A DNA stretch of 64,000 nt, from NCBI GenBank assembly GCA_020284085.1, contig JACEVL010000956.1:113501-177500 (forward strand). The letters are read 5' to 3'. This DNA comes from Aporrectodea caliginosa (Eukaryota; Annelida; Clitellata; Crassiclitellata; Lumbricidae). A model generated the notes under the pieces. The model did no database searches, had not been told where the DNA came from, and worked only from the letters and a program-made list of their open reading frames with translations. This document shows, one piece after another, positions 45,025-57,734 of the stretch (positions within the stretch are counted from its first letter, which is position 1; each line of letters starts with the position of its first letter). The position numbers and the translations under genes were made by a program.

Positions 45025-46422
45025 TTCGATAAAAGTTTGTGGAAAAAATAATCACATAATATTCATGAACAACTTCTGATGGCGATAATACAGAACCAAC
45101 GACTCAAACGAGGACTATTTATGCATTAGATTACATCAGAACCAATTCATCGAAAGATTCAACACGGTAAAAAATATTACGTCATTAATTTACTAGAAGC
45201 AATCAACTTAATGAAAGCACAATGTAAGAAATCCTATTTCTTACATCATGATGAAAGTATAGCTATAAAACTTTTAATAAAAGATTTAAAAAATAGCAGC
45301 CACGAATTAACTTTCATTTTCTATTTGAAATCAATTTACCATTCAGATTATCTCATTTTCATGGTATGATTATAGTCGCTTTATCACATGACTGTCATAT
45401 TTACATTGCAGGAAAAAATTTATAACGCTGGAAATAGGTTTCAAATTATTTTTATTTGACGTAGAATCGATATCATAAATGTAAATGTAAATATTACTGT
45501 AAGTGTTTTTATATAGTGACCACATGGCCTCAACCCTGCTGATTTCTCAATGAACTGATTGGGTGAGATCCTCCATAGTAGGACTTTTCGTTTGAGGGCC
45601 TTTACGCCTTGAGCATGGCGAGTGCGGTATTGAGGCCGAGGGACTTGATTTATTTGGGAGGGCTTCAGCTTCGTCTGGGGGGCTAAAACCTAACGCTAAT
45701 TACGTCTCTGGAGATCCTTCACCACCGCCAGCACCACTGCCCGTTGGATCAGAGACCACGCCATTTAAGGTCCCTGTGTACGGACCGTGCTTAGTCCGAG
45801 ATTTAAATCTTTGAATTAAGCCATCTGCGGGAAGCGAACCGCGAGTCATATTTCATCACAACTGTTTCCTTTTCAGTGACTTGGGATTGTTGGTACAATC
45901 TTGAGATTTTTCTGGCAATATCCTGGGATTTCAGCAAATGGAGAGTGGTCACACTGCAGTCTGCAGAAGAGGCAAGGATTCTATATTGGTCCTTGCAGAA
46001 GAGGTTTAGTCGGTGTAAGTAAGTAAGTATAGCCTATGTATATAAAACCCATCGACCTAAATATTGATATAGGTCGATGATAAAACCAAATTCGTCAAAC
46101 GTGCCAACATGCCACATGCAGCCCATATAGGACTTATGTTCCCATACCCGTATACAACCCATATGGGCCCATCGAATGCCCATAGAATGATTAAAATGTA
46201 ATAAAGGTAGGCCAAAATTAAGCGCTATACAAATCGTCTTCCTAGCACGACCAGACAGAGAGACAGAATGTAAATAATGAATGGTGGATTGGCGGGTGTG
46301 CTTGAATTAGGTATTTAAGGTTTAAAATGTAAACTGTATGAAATTGGTTTATAATGATGAACTTAATCTTTGGTATTTAATGTTGCTGAATGAATGTTTT
46401 GATAGATATAAGTAATAATTCC
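45025..46422. promoter_or_regulatory. Intergenic space between divergent VAP and RAD52 starts
   Basis: The VAP start codon (45,024, minus) and RAD52 start codon (46,423, plus) face away from each other across 1,398 bp. This interval must hold both promoters or the 5' ends of both transcripts unless untranslated first exons lie elsewhere. It has no obvious CpG island or TATA box and is partly filled by a SINE-like repeat (45,505-45,860). The promoter role is inferred from position only. Confidence 0.4.
45505..45860 (-). mobile_element. SINE-like repeat (family 2 relative)
   Basis: Shares GAGATCCTTCACCACC, CACGCCATTTAAGGTCCC, GTGTACGGACCGTGC, GAGATTTAAATCT and GGGAAGCGAACCGCG with 46,505-46,745. 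The last motif is an inverted tRNA box B-like GGTTCGCTTCCC. Confidence 0.55.
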
Positions 46423-49400
46423 ATGGATCGTACAAAAATCGCAAACAGTGAACGACCAGCAACATCTTTTGGTCAGGTATGTTTGCATTGCGTCTGGTAA
46501 TGTAGTGTACGCGATTTTGTTTTATAGCGACCGTATAATTATGGTCTCGACCTGCTCATTGTCCAAAGACTTGACCGGGTGAGATCCTTCACCACCATTG
46601 CCCGTTTGAATGGGTGTCACGCCATTTAAGGTTCCCGTGTACGGAACGTGCTTAGCCCGAGATTTAAATCTCTGAAATAAGCCACCTTCGGGAAGCGAAC
46701 CGCGATCCTCCCAATCTCTAACACAGAGGCGCACGAGATGCAGCCTATGGTCTAATCAATGTAGCTAACTGGTTCTCCATGTTACCCAGTTCTCTGCCTT
46801 TCACGTGGCAAAATATTGTCACGTCAGTGCCTCTGATTAGTTGAGGGGGGGGGGTCAGCCCGAAAACGCTGAAAATAGACAAAAGCCCGATTTCCCGAAA
46901 ACAGTTTTATAGAAAGCGGCTGAGCTATTCAAAGTTAAATTGTAAACATCACGAAGATGTATCGTTGCCTTGATGTATACGATATGCTGCCTATTCAAAT
47001 GTGTATTTGTTAATGATGTTCATTTTGGTCGGACTTAGAAAATCAATTTCGGGGATCCGGCTGAAATTCCTTTCGGAGATTCGGCCCGCACCCATTAGAT
47101 GTGGGCCGAAACCCGAATCCACCGTGCTCCTGTGGCAGTGTGGGTTATGCCTGCCCCACAAGGCCACAGTTCAGGCACCAAAACACTGCAACTGCTACCA
47201 ACACTACTACTTCTATTTAGACTAATTCTCTCACATGTATGATACACATCTGGGTGACCGGCGAGATGAGTCCTATGTGACTTCACCGGTAGCCCACCAC
47301 TCGGTTTGTAAAATTTGTGTATTGTCATTTTGCTTTATTTTGTGGTGAATAAACTACTTACTTACTTACTTACTTACATCTGGCACAATGTACATTGAAT
47401 TACACCTCTCATGAGCAACATTGCCCATATGGGACTTATGCATGGCTAATACCCAGCCAAAGAATGATATGCGGCAAAAGCAGTGTTTACTGGATATTTT
47501 GGAAACACATTAAAGTGCTGTTTTTATTTCTTTGAGCCAGGTGGAATTTACACTGGAGGAACATGCTGCCATACAGAATGCACTCAAACAACGTCTTGGT
47601 CCAGAGTTCATCAGCCAGCGACCTGGAGCAGGCGGCCAAAAGGTTGGCTTCTTTATCTTACACAAGTGGCTAACTTAAGGCTTAAATTATCAGCATCAAC
47701 TTACTTGACAATTTTATATTAAAACATTTTCGAAACCATTGAAACCATTGAAAGGTGGAAATCAGAATATGATGTGATGAGAAAGAAATAATAAATTGAC
47801 CACTCAATTTTTCATTCATTCATTCGGGAATTTATATAGCGCCCCTTCAAGGAAACTACTCAGAGGCGCTCCCGACTCCAACGCGCCCAAAAAGAACAGT
47901 TTTTAGTTTAGTAAGGAAAGTTTCAGGCAGACTCCCAGGGTGTAGACGCAGCTCTAGAGGAAGACCATTCCAAATCATTGGGCCGTAGGGTGACCTGAAT
48001 ATTTTCCAACCATGTTCACAATTTCAAGGCCTTGTGATGGGTCACTTAAAACTTAGGCCAAAAAAAAATAATGGTGTGTTTCCGGTAACAGAGTTAAAAA
48101 AAACTGGGTAGGTAGGTCGGAAAATAATTTTATTTTGGTAAAATAATTTTATGCAGTGATTTCCCAAAATTTCGCCACCATTATTTCCATTGAAAGACCG
48201 CTAGTTTCCGAACGTCTCTGCTTTAGTGAATGCACCTATAATGTCGCGATTCTGCATCTCCGGCATGCAAAGGGGCCGAGGATGAGCTTAATGTACCGTA
48301 TGTGAAGCCAAAAAAAAAATTTTGTTTAAAAAATTTTTCGAAAAAAAAAATTTTTTTTTACAAAATTTTCCGTAAAAAAAAATTTTTTTTACAAAATTTT
48401 CCGAGTCGCGGCAAAAAATTGACTCGGTCGCGTTACCGGAAACACACCATTATTTTGTTTTGGCCTTAACATCAGTGCTTTTCATTTTGAGACATATTCA
48501 TTGTTGTTTCTGACATAATTTTCTTGTGGCATACCAGTGCTAGCACTGTTACATGACATCACTGTTCATGCCAGGCATTTTTAGTGAAGTGCATTTGTCG
48601 TGTATACATGTACTTGATGAGACCTGGCAGTCCAAAGAAACGTTGGTGGATGGTGTCTTTCTAACAGATGCTGTGTTTGGGTTTCAGTTGGCTTACATTG
48701 AGGGATGGCGTTTGGTGAACTTGGCCAACGAATTGTTTGGATTCAACGGCTGGTCACATTCACTTGTAGCGCAGACAGTCGGTTAGTAGAGCTCATGATC
48801 TCGATTTATTCTGAACTCGTTGCCACAAGTGAACTCTGATTCTCTGATTCTCTACTGCTTTGGATTTACAGACCAGGATTGCAAATAAGCATTTATTGGT
48901 TGGTGTGGGATAGATTTTCTGCTGCACTTAACAAAGTCTAGGTGCAGAATGACCTTTGCCATGGCTTATCATGGTTACTGTTGTTGGCCGCTTCCACATG
49001 TGCTTGTGGGCTTCTGAGTTTGAGCTGTCTGCTGATTTTGACAAAGGATGTTATAATTATGCAAGGAAAAGATCATAATTTGAGGTCCTGAGTCATTTGC
49101 TGAAGAATCATGACTGAGAGGTTTACATGTGGCAGAGTGACAGTGTAACCGTGTGCTGCAATTGCTTCACTTGAAACGTGAAAAGTTCTGCACCAGTTGG
49201 TCACTTCGTAAGGACCTTCATGCACAGCTTCTTAGAGCCATCAACTGTTGCTCATATGGTGCTTTTATGAACGCAGACATAAATTTCATTGAATATTCTT
49301 ATGCAGTAGTGTCTGCTTTTAAAAGTCATGACTGTAGATCATGGAAGTGTTCTTCTCTCTGGGAGAATCAAAAAGGTCACATAAATTTTGTGGTGAACTT

Positions 49401-52400
49401 TCTTTATTGCTGTGTTTCTTTCTGTAGATTTTGTTGATTCCATCAATGGGAAATACTACGTGGGCGTCAGTGCCACTGTACGAGTTCAGCTGAAGGTCTG
49501 TTGCTTCTTCAGTTTCTTCTTCTTTTGTCTTATGCTTCTTCATAGCTCATTGCTTTTATGTGTCTTTGAATATCTGTTTACAACTAACTTCTCCATCCTT
49601 TGTTAAAATGCTGCTTTTGGGAGCCATAGCAATTGTCACATTAAGATACAATTGTGTTAAAACAATGAAATTGCGGGAGTTGATTTAAGAAACTTGAAAC
49701 TGCTGTGAACATGGTTGTGTAGTAGATCAATCAGGTTGCCGGTTAAGGTTAAGGAGGAGTCGGGTGATAATATACATGACACGTATATGCAACCTATGCA
49801 CTAAACACATTCAGCAAAGTTAGTGACTGTCAACAATAGTCCTTTGAATATGAAGACCTTTAAGTTTCTTCTGTTTAAATGACTGGTCAGGATGGAATAT
49901 TCCATGAAGATGTGGGATATGGAGTCAGTGAAGGCATGAAGTCAAAAGCTCTGTCCATCGAAAAGGCTCGTAAGGAAGCGGTCACCGATGGTCTTAAGAG
50001 GGCACTCAAGTAAGTGAGACTGGCCAACAGTAGATTCTGATATTTTTAAGGGTGCAAAAATATTGTGAAGACTGAAGTTGGGTATCTTACAAAGTTCTTC
50101 TGAAAGGCAAAATTTGTTAAAACCAAAAATGAGAAATCACTGAAGTTTGTTGAAAAGTTTATTCAATTAACAGTTGATATGTTGTAATGGCAGAGCTTAT
50201 GTAGCTCTGTAGTATCTGTTCTTGAGGCAAAATAGAAGCTAGTCTAACGGTATATGCATGACATTGTTTATTGTGATATATATTTGGAATTGTGTCTGGA
50301 AGGTTTCATTCATAGGTTGGAATCAGCCAGTCCTCTGCTGCAGGACATGCACCCTAGGTAAAAAAGATTTTAAGAAAATATATGCGCTGTACGTATATTA
50401 CATGGATACACATTCTCATCTGGACTTTAGATCTGCATGCTTAAGCATGCTTAGGCTGCTTTCATGGCATCATTTGTGGGCAGTTTACTGATTTCATTGG
50501 AATTGTCTGTTGCCAATCTAAGAGGTTAAACTACTGATACTGCTACTTTAATTTGATACAACTACTGATAAATCTATCAGACTTTGGCAAAATGAATTTT
50601 GATTCAGGAACTCTCTTTTGAAACTGCTCTTATATCTCCTTAAACTTGTAAGACATGAAGAGGATTTTGGACAAGTGCCAAAGGGTTTGAGATCTTTTCT
50701 GAAGTAAGTTAATGCCAGGAAAAGGAGGATCAATCTGTCGTACTTGTATGGATATGTGCTTTGATTTTCAGGAGTTTTGGCAATGCTCTTGGCAATTGCC
50801 TTGGTGACATGAATTATCTCAGATGCATCGGAAAAGCTTCAAAACCGGTACGTAATAAATATTGCTTTCATTCTAAATACAATTTATGTCTTGATGCAGT
50901 TTGATCCTGTTATTGTATGCCACCATGCACTATGGAAACTGCATTCTTGTTCTATTACTGGTCACGTATTTTGCAGCATTTTCGTGACTTACTTAAAGGA
51001 TGCTATATTAAGTATCTTGATGCATACATAAATATATATATGTGACCCATCTGCACAAAACCAGTCGTAAGTCGGAAATTTCCGTTTCAAGAAAATGAGC
51101 TAAAACTGCTCAAGGTCAATATTTTCAATTGTTAGATTATTGCAGATTATAATTTTTTTTAAATATATTTTATAAAAAAAAAAGTTTGAAAAAAAGTAAC
51201 ATTGAAGGGTATTATTTGTATGATTTTGTACTAGTTATGTTTTAAATTTTGTACTTTAGGTGCATTTTTGTCAAAGAATAGTTTCCATGCATGCAAGTAG
51301 TTTTTTAACCATAAATTTAGTTAGGATTGAGATAGAATGATAATTTTGGAGACGTTGTAAAGAGGATGTGTTTCTCTTTAAAATGATCTATTATACTCCA
51401 AAAGGCAAAAATCCGACTTAAGACTGGTTTTGTGCAGATGGGTCACATATGAAGCTACATATCTATAGTAACCATGGTTGCATGATTGATTGAATGCTTG
51501 CTGTGTTCACCATGAGAAATTTAAGCCTATGATAAAATGGTTGCTAGTTGGCAGTTGCTTAGTGCCATGGATTAATGAAGAAACAGTGTTGCTATTTAAA
51601 TATGAGAAATTGATTAAATTTTTGCTGTCTTTTGTGTTTTTACTATTTATGACGGCATCCTATTATCATGCATTTTCAGTAATAGAGCTCTTTAACAATG
51701 ACGTGTACTAAAATGCATGGAAATCTAATCCCTCTCGTCATTAAAGGGTTAAAAATCTTGAACCTTTTTCAAAGTTATGCAGTGTGTTACAAGATATTTC
51801 AGGGATTTATTTAAGTCCAAGCTATATTTTCAAAACCTGAAGAAATGAAATGCACACAAATTCCAATCTGGTTTAAGTATAAAGCAGGAAAAGATTAGTT
51901 TTAGATCTATTGAAATGAATAAATTCTTTCATTTTAGTAATACTGAATTATGATATTGATTTTATTGAATGAATAAATGCTGAATGTATACTTTTGGGGT
52001 TAATGATTTAGGGGTTAATTAGGTTTCATTTGTTTACTCACTCACTCATTCACTACGAGTCTTGCTGGCTCTTTTTTAGTTGTTGTGGTTGTGTGTGTGT
52101 ACAGCTTCCAGAGGTCTATGATGTAAATGAAATGAAGCACAAAACTGAAGATAATGAAGTCATCAAAGCAAGATATTCTCGTCGGCCACCACCAAGCAGA
52201 TCTGCCGTTCAAGATGGTTGCCGCAGTCATCCGCCTCTTCAAATGGTGTCTGGTTCAAGTGATTCAAAAGCAGGTCTCCTTTTGGCTTGGCTCTGCCTCT
52301 CTTAACTTTAGTCAATGGCGTTCGACTGACGCAGTTTTTAAATATTGACCTTTAAAATTAGTCTTTTCTTGCAGTTTTGGATATTGGTCTTTTCTTAACT

Positions 52401-55400
52401 GAATTTCTAGCTGTCATCTTTTTCTGGTTTTGTCTGTTGGATAGTAACCACATTTCACAGATGATAAATTAGAAGGTAAATCAGATTAAAGGTAGGTGCA
52501 CTTTCATGTAAAAGCCACTGAATAACATTCTTCGTTAATGCTCATACCAAAAATAGTTTTTATATTTGTGCTTTCACAAAAAAATAGAGTTGTTTTATAG
52601 TGTGAATTTTCTATAGTTTCAAGAACAGTTTCTATAAGGTTCTTAAAATCCACATTTACAAATTGAAATGTTGGCATGAAATGTTATAATGCATTTCTTT
52701 GCCATCGTTTAACTTCTATAATATTTGACTTTCACCACTATCTACCGACTAGCATCTGTGCATTTTGTTAAGTGTTTGCAGTGTCCACACTGTAGCCATC
52801 TCTAAGAGGTTCTGAATGCCATTCAGAGGTTCTTTAACACTTTAATGCTGAGATTGTATTAACAGCAACTGGGAAACCAATGCAGCTCGTTGTTAAAGTG
52901 TTAAAGATGTTGCTAAATCATTATCTACATTTAATCATGTGCCTACACACATACATGCACATCAGGGACACTTGAACTAGCATGATGACCTTATTACAGT
53001 CATACAGTTTGTGTTTTAGTTGAGCTTATGTGCTATATGTATGAAAATCAATGCATGTAGATTTGTGTTTTAATTATAATTAAAAATTTATAGCGCCTAT
53101 CAAGAAAAACTTATCAGAGGTGCCTGACCTAATGTTATGAAACCACGACCAAACAGAATGGTCTTCAAGCGCTTGTTGAAAAGACGCAATGAGAAGCCGA
53201 GGAGTTCGTGTTGCAGGCTGTGAGACTACTTATTCCAGGAGGATGGGTTGACCACTGCAAAACTTCTATGTTTCACCATGGAAGTAGTTCAGGCTGGTGG
53301 AACAGAGTATAGAAATCTGCAACTTGGGCTGGAAGAGATGGAGCTCTTTTGTATAAGATGACAAGATGATATGATGAAGCATAAGAATCAAGATCAGTGC
53401 ACGTTTGCATGCATTAAGGTTGTGGTAACTTAAGTTAATCTGGCACAGATGGTTGAAGCATGTTTGACATACATTCTTCGCATGCCTCAAGGTCAATCCA
53501 TGGTGCAAGTTCAGTTCATGCAGAGTAGTGGAGAGAGAGACGTGCTTAAGGTTAGGCATGTCGATGTAGAAATCTACTCATGGCTACGATGCCAGTTGAA
53601 CTTTGGTTTTCCAGCCAGAGACGGTTGGACAACATCCTGGCATCTGTGACATCTGAAGCATTTTTCCATTAAGGAGATAGCCTTTACAACTGAGCCATGA
53701 AGATATACCTGAGTATCATCAGTATACTGATGAACTGCAGCCATAAAGAAGAAAGAACTAAGTTAAAATCAGTGCCAGAGTAGGGTCCTAAGAACCGTTT
53801 GGAAGATCAAATGTCACCATGGACCAAGTGAAATCAAACTCACTGAATGATCTTTCATTGTGCTTCAACAGAATGCCATGGTCAACAGTGTTTAAAGGCT
53901 CTATTCATATCAGAAAAGTGAGGATAGTTGCACGCTCCTGGTCAATCGCCCCAAAAGTGTCAACAAATATCTGCTTATGTTTATATTGTCTATTACCAAG
54001 AGATCGTAATACTTACTAGGGTGCCACCATGGACTATTACTAATAAAGGTGTGTATCTATGAAAATGTATAGTGTGATTGCATCAGTAACTTAATATCAG
54101 GTCTATGAATTGCAACTTCACAGATGTGAATATCATTATTTAATCTTAATGAATTGTTAATAAATTCTGTCTTCTTTGGGGCTGCAGTTCATTGAATGAT
54201 TTGTTGAGACTTTTCACAAATATGTTAATGAAACATTTATTGTATTTAATGTTTGTAGGTACATCTGATCCAGTGATAGTTGCCAGGACTTGTCATGAGC
54301 CACTCATGTCCCCAAACGATGTTGTCTCCGGTCTCCCAAATCCACAGGAAGTGAAATCTGATGATGACAAAAGGTCTGCTTTGTCTCGCAGTGCAAGTTT
54401 CCGTGATGTCACAAGTACAGAGCGCCATCTGGTAGAAAAGAGAAGGAGCGACTGTCAGGTAATGAAGGTAGAGCTTAGCGAAGATGACAAGTTGCAACGG
54501 ATTTTGAAGCAGAAACAAAAGCAACAAGAATTCCATGAGAGAATGAAGAAGCAGTTTCAGCATCAGATAGTCTCTAAGGAAATGGTTGCCATGGAAAGTC
54601 CATCTACAGGTCGTCTTAGTCGTAAGTTCAAAGCTTTTATTTTATATTTTATTTTATATTTGTCAAGAATACTAAGAAGTCAATTTCTTTATCTAATTTT
54701 GTTTTACATTTCCTATAGACTGCATGTGTGTGGATATTTATATATCATTCTGTCAAAGTCAATTACTTAAACCGATCAAATTTTTTAAAGTTGCTGTGGA
54801 GTGCCCAGTACCAGAAATCCACTCTTTGATGGGTTAAGGAGGAGTTTATTGGATGCCATCCAGTACTGTACCTCATCAAAGACAGCAGACAACAGCTGAA
54901 CAGATGAGTTACATGACAGACTGTCAAATGAAATGTAAATTTAATTATCATCAGCACATAAATGATATATCAATGAACGATTATCCAGCAATGTTCTTAG
55001 TGGTGAGGTAACAGATGCTATACCCTGTGTAATCACCAGGGTATGTTTTTTCTATTCATTGAAAAAGCTGCAGGTACTATTGGTAAAAGAGATGCTATAC
55101 CATGTGTTATTGCCTTACTAAATGTAACCTTAGTATGTTTCTGTCTACTTAAAAAGCTGCAGGTACTATTGGTAAAAGACGTGCTTATACCATGTGTAAT
55201 TACCTTAGTTTGTTTCTATCCATTTAAACAGCTGCAGGTGCTGAATTTGCTGTCGCATTAATGAAGACTCCATCATCTGACGCTGAGAATCTGGGTTCTT
55301 TGGTTACACCTTCTGTGGATCAGTTGAGTAATGGAAGTCATTCGAGTGACAGATTACATCATCGACAGCCTTTGTTATCTTCAGTCTGTCATGAAAACAA

Positions 55401-57457
55401 TGAAAAGACACCAACAACTGCAAACCATTTGAAGCAAAATCTGGTTGCTGAGGATAATTTTGGTAAGCGGTTTTTCCCACCCTCTGCCCCTAGCACCCAG
55501 CAACTGAGGCTGACATGGACCTATTTAGGGTCACTGCTTCCGATCCATTCCACATCCTTAGCAGATACCCTCTCGACATAGCAACCACAATCCAATCCAA
55601 GGCACTTGGGTTCATGCTGCCACCAAAAGATAACCGAAATTTTATATCACAGCTCCTGTTTAGGGATATGTATTAATAATTGTGCAGGTCAGCAAGAGTG
55701 TTGGTCCAAGTGGTCCCAGCGCCTGATAATGGTAGACAATCTGACGCATTATCTGTTCTAACTTTTAAGTGTAATTCAAGTTGCGGCCATCTCAGGTTGA
55801 ACATTTTGAATAAGACAAATATTGATTTTTTCATTGATTGAGTGATGTTACACTCCAGATGTGTCTTCTGACAGAAATAACTGATGCAATGCTTTTGAGA
55901 AGTATTTTACATAGTTGTAAAAACGTTTTTTTCGTTTTTTATTTTTTGTCACGTTTTTTTCCGTTTTTTATTTTTTTATGTAACATTATTTATTTATTTA
56001 CTGTCTGTTATTATTTGTTTGATTTTATTTTTGTCTGATATCCCTTACGTTGTCTCCCTCCCTTCAAGGATTCATCTTGTTTAAGTCACTAGTGTCATCA
56101 GTTGAGAAATAAACGGCACAGTACAGGAAATAAAATTTATAAAAGTTATTTTAATTTCTAAGTTATCCAAAATGCAAAATGTTGTCTTTGTACACAGTAA
56201 TGTCTGATTAACTGATAAACTGACTGATATTACTCCATATTAGGTTCTTATATAAGTCAGAATAATTATTGTAAGTACAATTTTTAATTAAGTAGGCCTA
56301 TACTCTATAGCCTACTTACAAAGTTTAGTTTTTATTGTCTATGTCAGCATGGACCTATGTGGACTTATGTATACAATTTAAATTTGAAAAGATTTCAATA
56401 TTTTTAATTTCTCAATTTCTTATTTGGCCTAAACCAAACTTATGAAAAAGAAAATAATTGTTGTAGATTAATGTTACTTGGTGTTTACTAATAAAAGTAT
56501 GTTATTTGCTAATTAAAATTAAATTGTGTAAACAAGGTTTTTAATTTTAAAATGCAGCAAAAGATGTAGCAAAGTCAAATTATTTTCTTTATCGTTTTTC
56601 CCCCGTTTTTTCCCGTTTTTTATATTTTTGAAAAAACGACGTTTTTTCCCGTTTTTTATTTTGATTTGATCGTTTTTAACAACTATGGTATTTGAAAAGT
56701 GCTGTATTGATACATACAGCAGCAGCTAAATCACTTCTACTTCCTTACAGCACATACATTCTGCATATAGATGAATTTACTACCATGTATATAAATCACG
56801 TATCAGTCAAGAAACTTTGGACAATGTTGAAAGTTCAAATTCACATAAAGAAAGGTCAATCCAAAACTGATTGCAAGACAAATCCACAGAAGATTGCAGA
56901 TGACTCCATGGAAGACCTTTAAACAGTATGATAGAATACAGCTAATTATATAGCTCCTTTGCTCTACTCGGTTGTATCAAAATACTCCTTTCTATGTAAC
57001 ACCTAAAATAATATTTATGTATCTGACTACTTATAAATTGCATTTAGTAATCTCAGAAGGGTGCTTATAAACCGATAATTAGGACATTGAGCAAATCGTT
57101 AACTCACAAATGTTCCGTGACATCGATTGATCACTGATTGGCCATTGGAAAGTGGCAGTTAATAATAAATGCATAATAATAATAGTATGATGTGACTGGT
57201 TCTTGTCTCCTGTAGATGACCCTGACCTATGGAATCAGACTTTAGAAGCGGAGGATTTGCTGGAAGCTTTTGCCAAAACGGAAGCAAGTGCCTCCAGTGC
57301 GGCCAATGTACCTCGCTTGAACAGAAGTAGTCACAACCGTTCCGGTCAATCCTCGTCGCACTCTGGTCATCACGTAAAACATGATGATGCTTTAGTAGGA
57401 GTGGCAAAGAAGCGACGCCTCAATCCAGACATTACACATGATAAGAAGACGATTTAG
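46423..57457 (+). CDS. RAD52: RAD52 recombination/repair annealing protein, complete
   Basis: Ten exons: 46423-46476, 47541-47642, 48688-48781, 49428-49495, 49891-50009, 50772-50847, 52105-52273, 54259-54621, 55238-55462 and 57216-57457. Phases match at each junction and give 503 residues (human 418; the extra length is C-terminal). Residues about 22-185 are the Rad52 ring-forming, single-strand-annealing domain: [94 protein letters not shown] and [13 protein letters not shown]. The C-terminal half is Ser-rich, has a charged Q/K helix ([20 protein letters not shown]), an acidic [19 protein letters not shown] and a basic KKRRL tail that could be a nuclear signal. Exon 1 (SFGQ) matches the CFGQ of vertebrate RAD52. 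Exons 1-6 are very secure; the variable exons 7-10 rest on splice sites and open frames. The exon 2 donor GTTGGC is weak. Confidence 0.95.
46505..46745 (-). mobile_element. SINE-like repeat (family 2 relative)
   Basis: Better preserved relative of 45,505-45,860. On the minus strand it starts near CATCTCGTGCGCCTCTGTGT, has GCGGTTCGCTTCCC (box B-like) and continues with GAGATTTAAATCTCGGG. It lies in RAD52 intron 1, 28 bp after the donor. Confidence 0.6.
46859..47120. mobile_element. MITE with CCCGAA ends, copy 2 (rearranged)
   Basis: Bases 46,859-47,094 follow the interior of copy 1 (CGAAAACGCTGAAAATAGAC, GCTGCCTATTCAAATGTGTA, AGAAAATCAATTTCGGGGAT). The right end holds a CGCACCCATTAGATGTGGGC hairpin and then CCGAAACCCGAATCC. 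It lies in RAD52 intron 1. Confidence 0.55.
47343..47378 (+). repeat. LINE tail of TTAC units
   Basis: GTGGTGAATAAACTACTTAC followed by ACTTACTTACTTAC marks the 3' end of a TTAC-tailed LINE on the plus strand. Similar tails occur at 6,350, 20,560, 21,795, 22,425, 46,017 and 59,655. Confidence 0.5.
47815..48010 (-). mobile_element. LINE 3' end remnant in RAD52 intron 2
   Basis: The minus strand reads [20 protein letters not shown] and KLKTVLFG, the W-N-x-L-P terminus of CR1/L2-like ORF2. The plus strand shows the inverted tail ATATAGCGCCCCTTCAAGG and CTCAGAGGCGCTCCCGAC. Confidence 0.7.
48056..48465. mobile_element. MITE of the PIF/Harbinger type in RAD52 intron 2
   Basis: Inverted ends of about 35 bp: GGCCAAAAAAAAATAATGGT on the left and GGCCAAAACAAAATAATGGT (inverted) on the right, both continuing GTGTTTCCGGTAAC. 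TTA lies on both sides (48,053-48,055 and 48,466-48,468). The interior has A/T homopolymers such as AAAAAATTTTTT with stacked TTTTCCGTAAAA-type inverted repeats. Confidence 0.8.
51041..51447. mobile_element. MITE of the Tc1/mariner type in RAD52 intron 6
   Basis: Ends TGTGACCCATCTGCACAAAA, continuing CCAGTC, are repeated inverted at the right border. TA lies immediately outside both ends (51,039-51,040 and 51,448-51,449). The AT-rich interior has no coding capacity. Confidence 0.8.
51685..51755. repeat. ~75-bp palindromic mini-element (divergent copy)
   Basis: CTTTAACAATGACGTGTACT and then CGTCATTAAAGGGTTAAA. It has the same layout as the copies at 52,830, 57,735 and 58,238, with a less conserved middle. 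Confidence 0.4.
52830..52906. repeat. ~75-bp palindromic mini-element
   Basis: Starts TTTAACACTTTAATGCTGAG and ends GTTGTTAAAGTGTTAAAG, so its ends are inverted repeats. The middle is AACTGGGAAACCAATGCAGC. Confidence 0.65.
53085..54020 (-). mobile_element. Decayed LINE in RAD52 intron 7
   Basis: Minus-strand pieces across frames follow the reverse-transcriptase order: [14 protein letters not shown] (RT motif of the FDTVDHxILL type), YTQVYLHGS (remains of the YTDDTQ box), then [11 protein letters not shown] and [15 protein letters not shown] at the end. The 3' tail is the inverted ATAGCGCCTATCAAG and CAGAGGTGCC. Many stops; long dead. Confidence 0.6.
55045..55245 (+). repeat. Triplicated splice-acceptor segment before RAD52 exon 9
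   Basis: AAAGCTGCAGGTACTATTGG occurs at about 55,064 and 55,154, and CAGCTGCAGGTGCTGAATTT at 55,230, where exon 9 begins after GCAG. Between them an ~90-bp unit is repeated (ATACCATGTGT, TTGCCTTA/TTACCTTA, TATGTTTCTGTCTACTT). Each upstream copy keeps CTGCAG and GTACTATTG followed by GTAAAA, so it could act as a 9-nt, phase-neutral micro-exon. That use is conjecture. Confidence 0.6.
55910..56687. mobile_element. hAT-type MITE in RAD52 intron 9
   Basis: The left end CATAGTTGTAAAAACG and the inverted right end CATAGTTGTTAAAAACG form terminal repeats. The flanks GTATTTTA and GTATTTGA match at 7 of 8 positions, consistent with a hAT target duplication. Both subterminal regions are rich in CCGTTTTTTATTTTT units. 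No transposase was recognised. Confidence 0.6.
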
Positions 57458-57734
57458 AATTCAATTTCACCAGACTTTCTCTTCAGTGCTATCTGCACTT
57501 TAGCATAGCATATGATTAACATACCTGCTGCTGGTAATTTGATGCTTAATTGCTGATGCATTGTCTTGTGCTGATGTATTTGGGAATCTATTTCAAGAGC
57601 ATGTTATGCAAAAATGTGTAATTCATTCTTGAGCAGTATGGTCTGTACGAAAGAGTTGGCCAACTGTTCAATTCTAGTTTTATCACCAATTTCTTGGACT
57701 TGATCTCCAACTGCAGCATTTTCATGTCTGTGCT

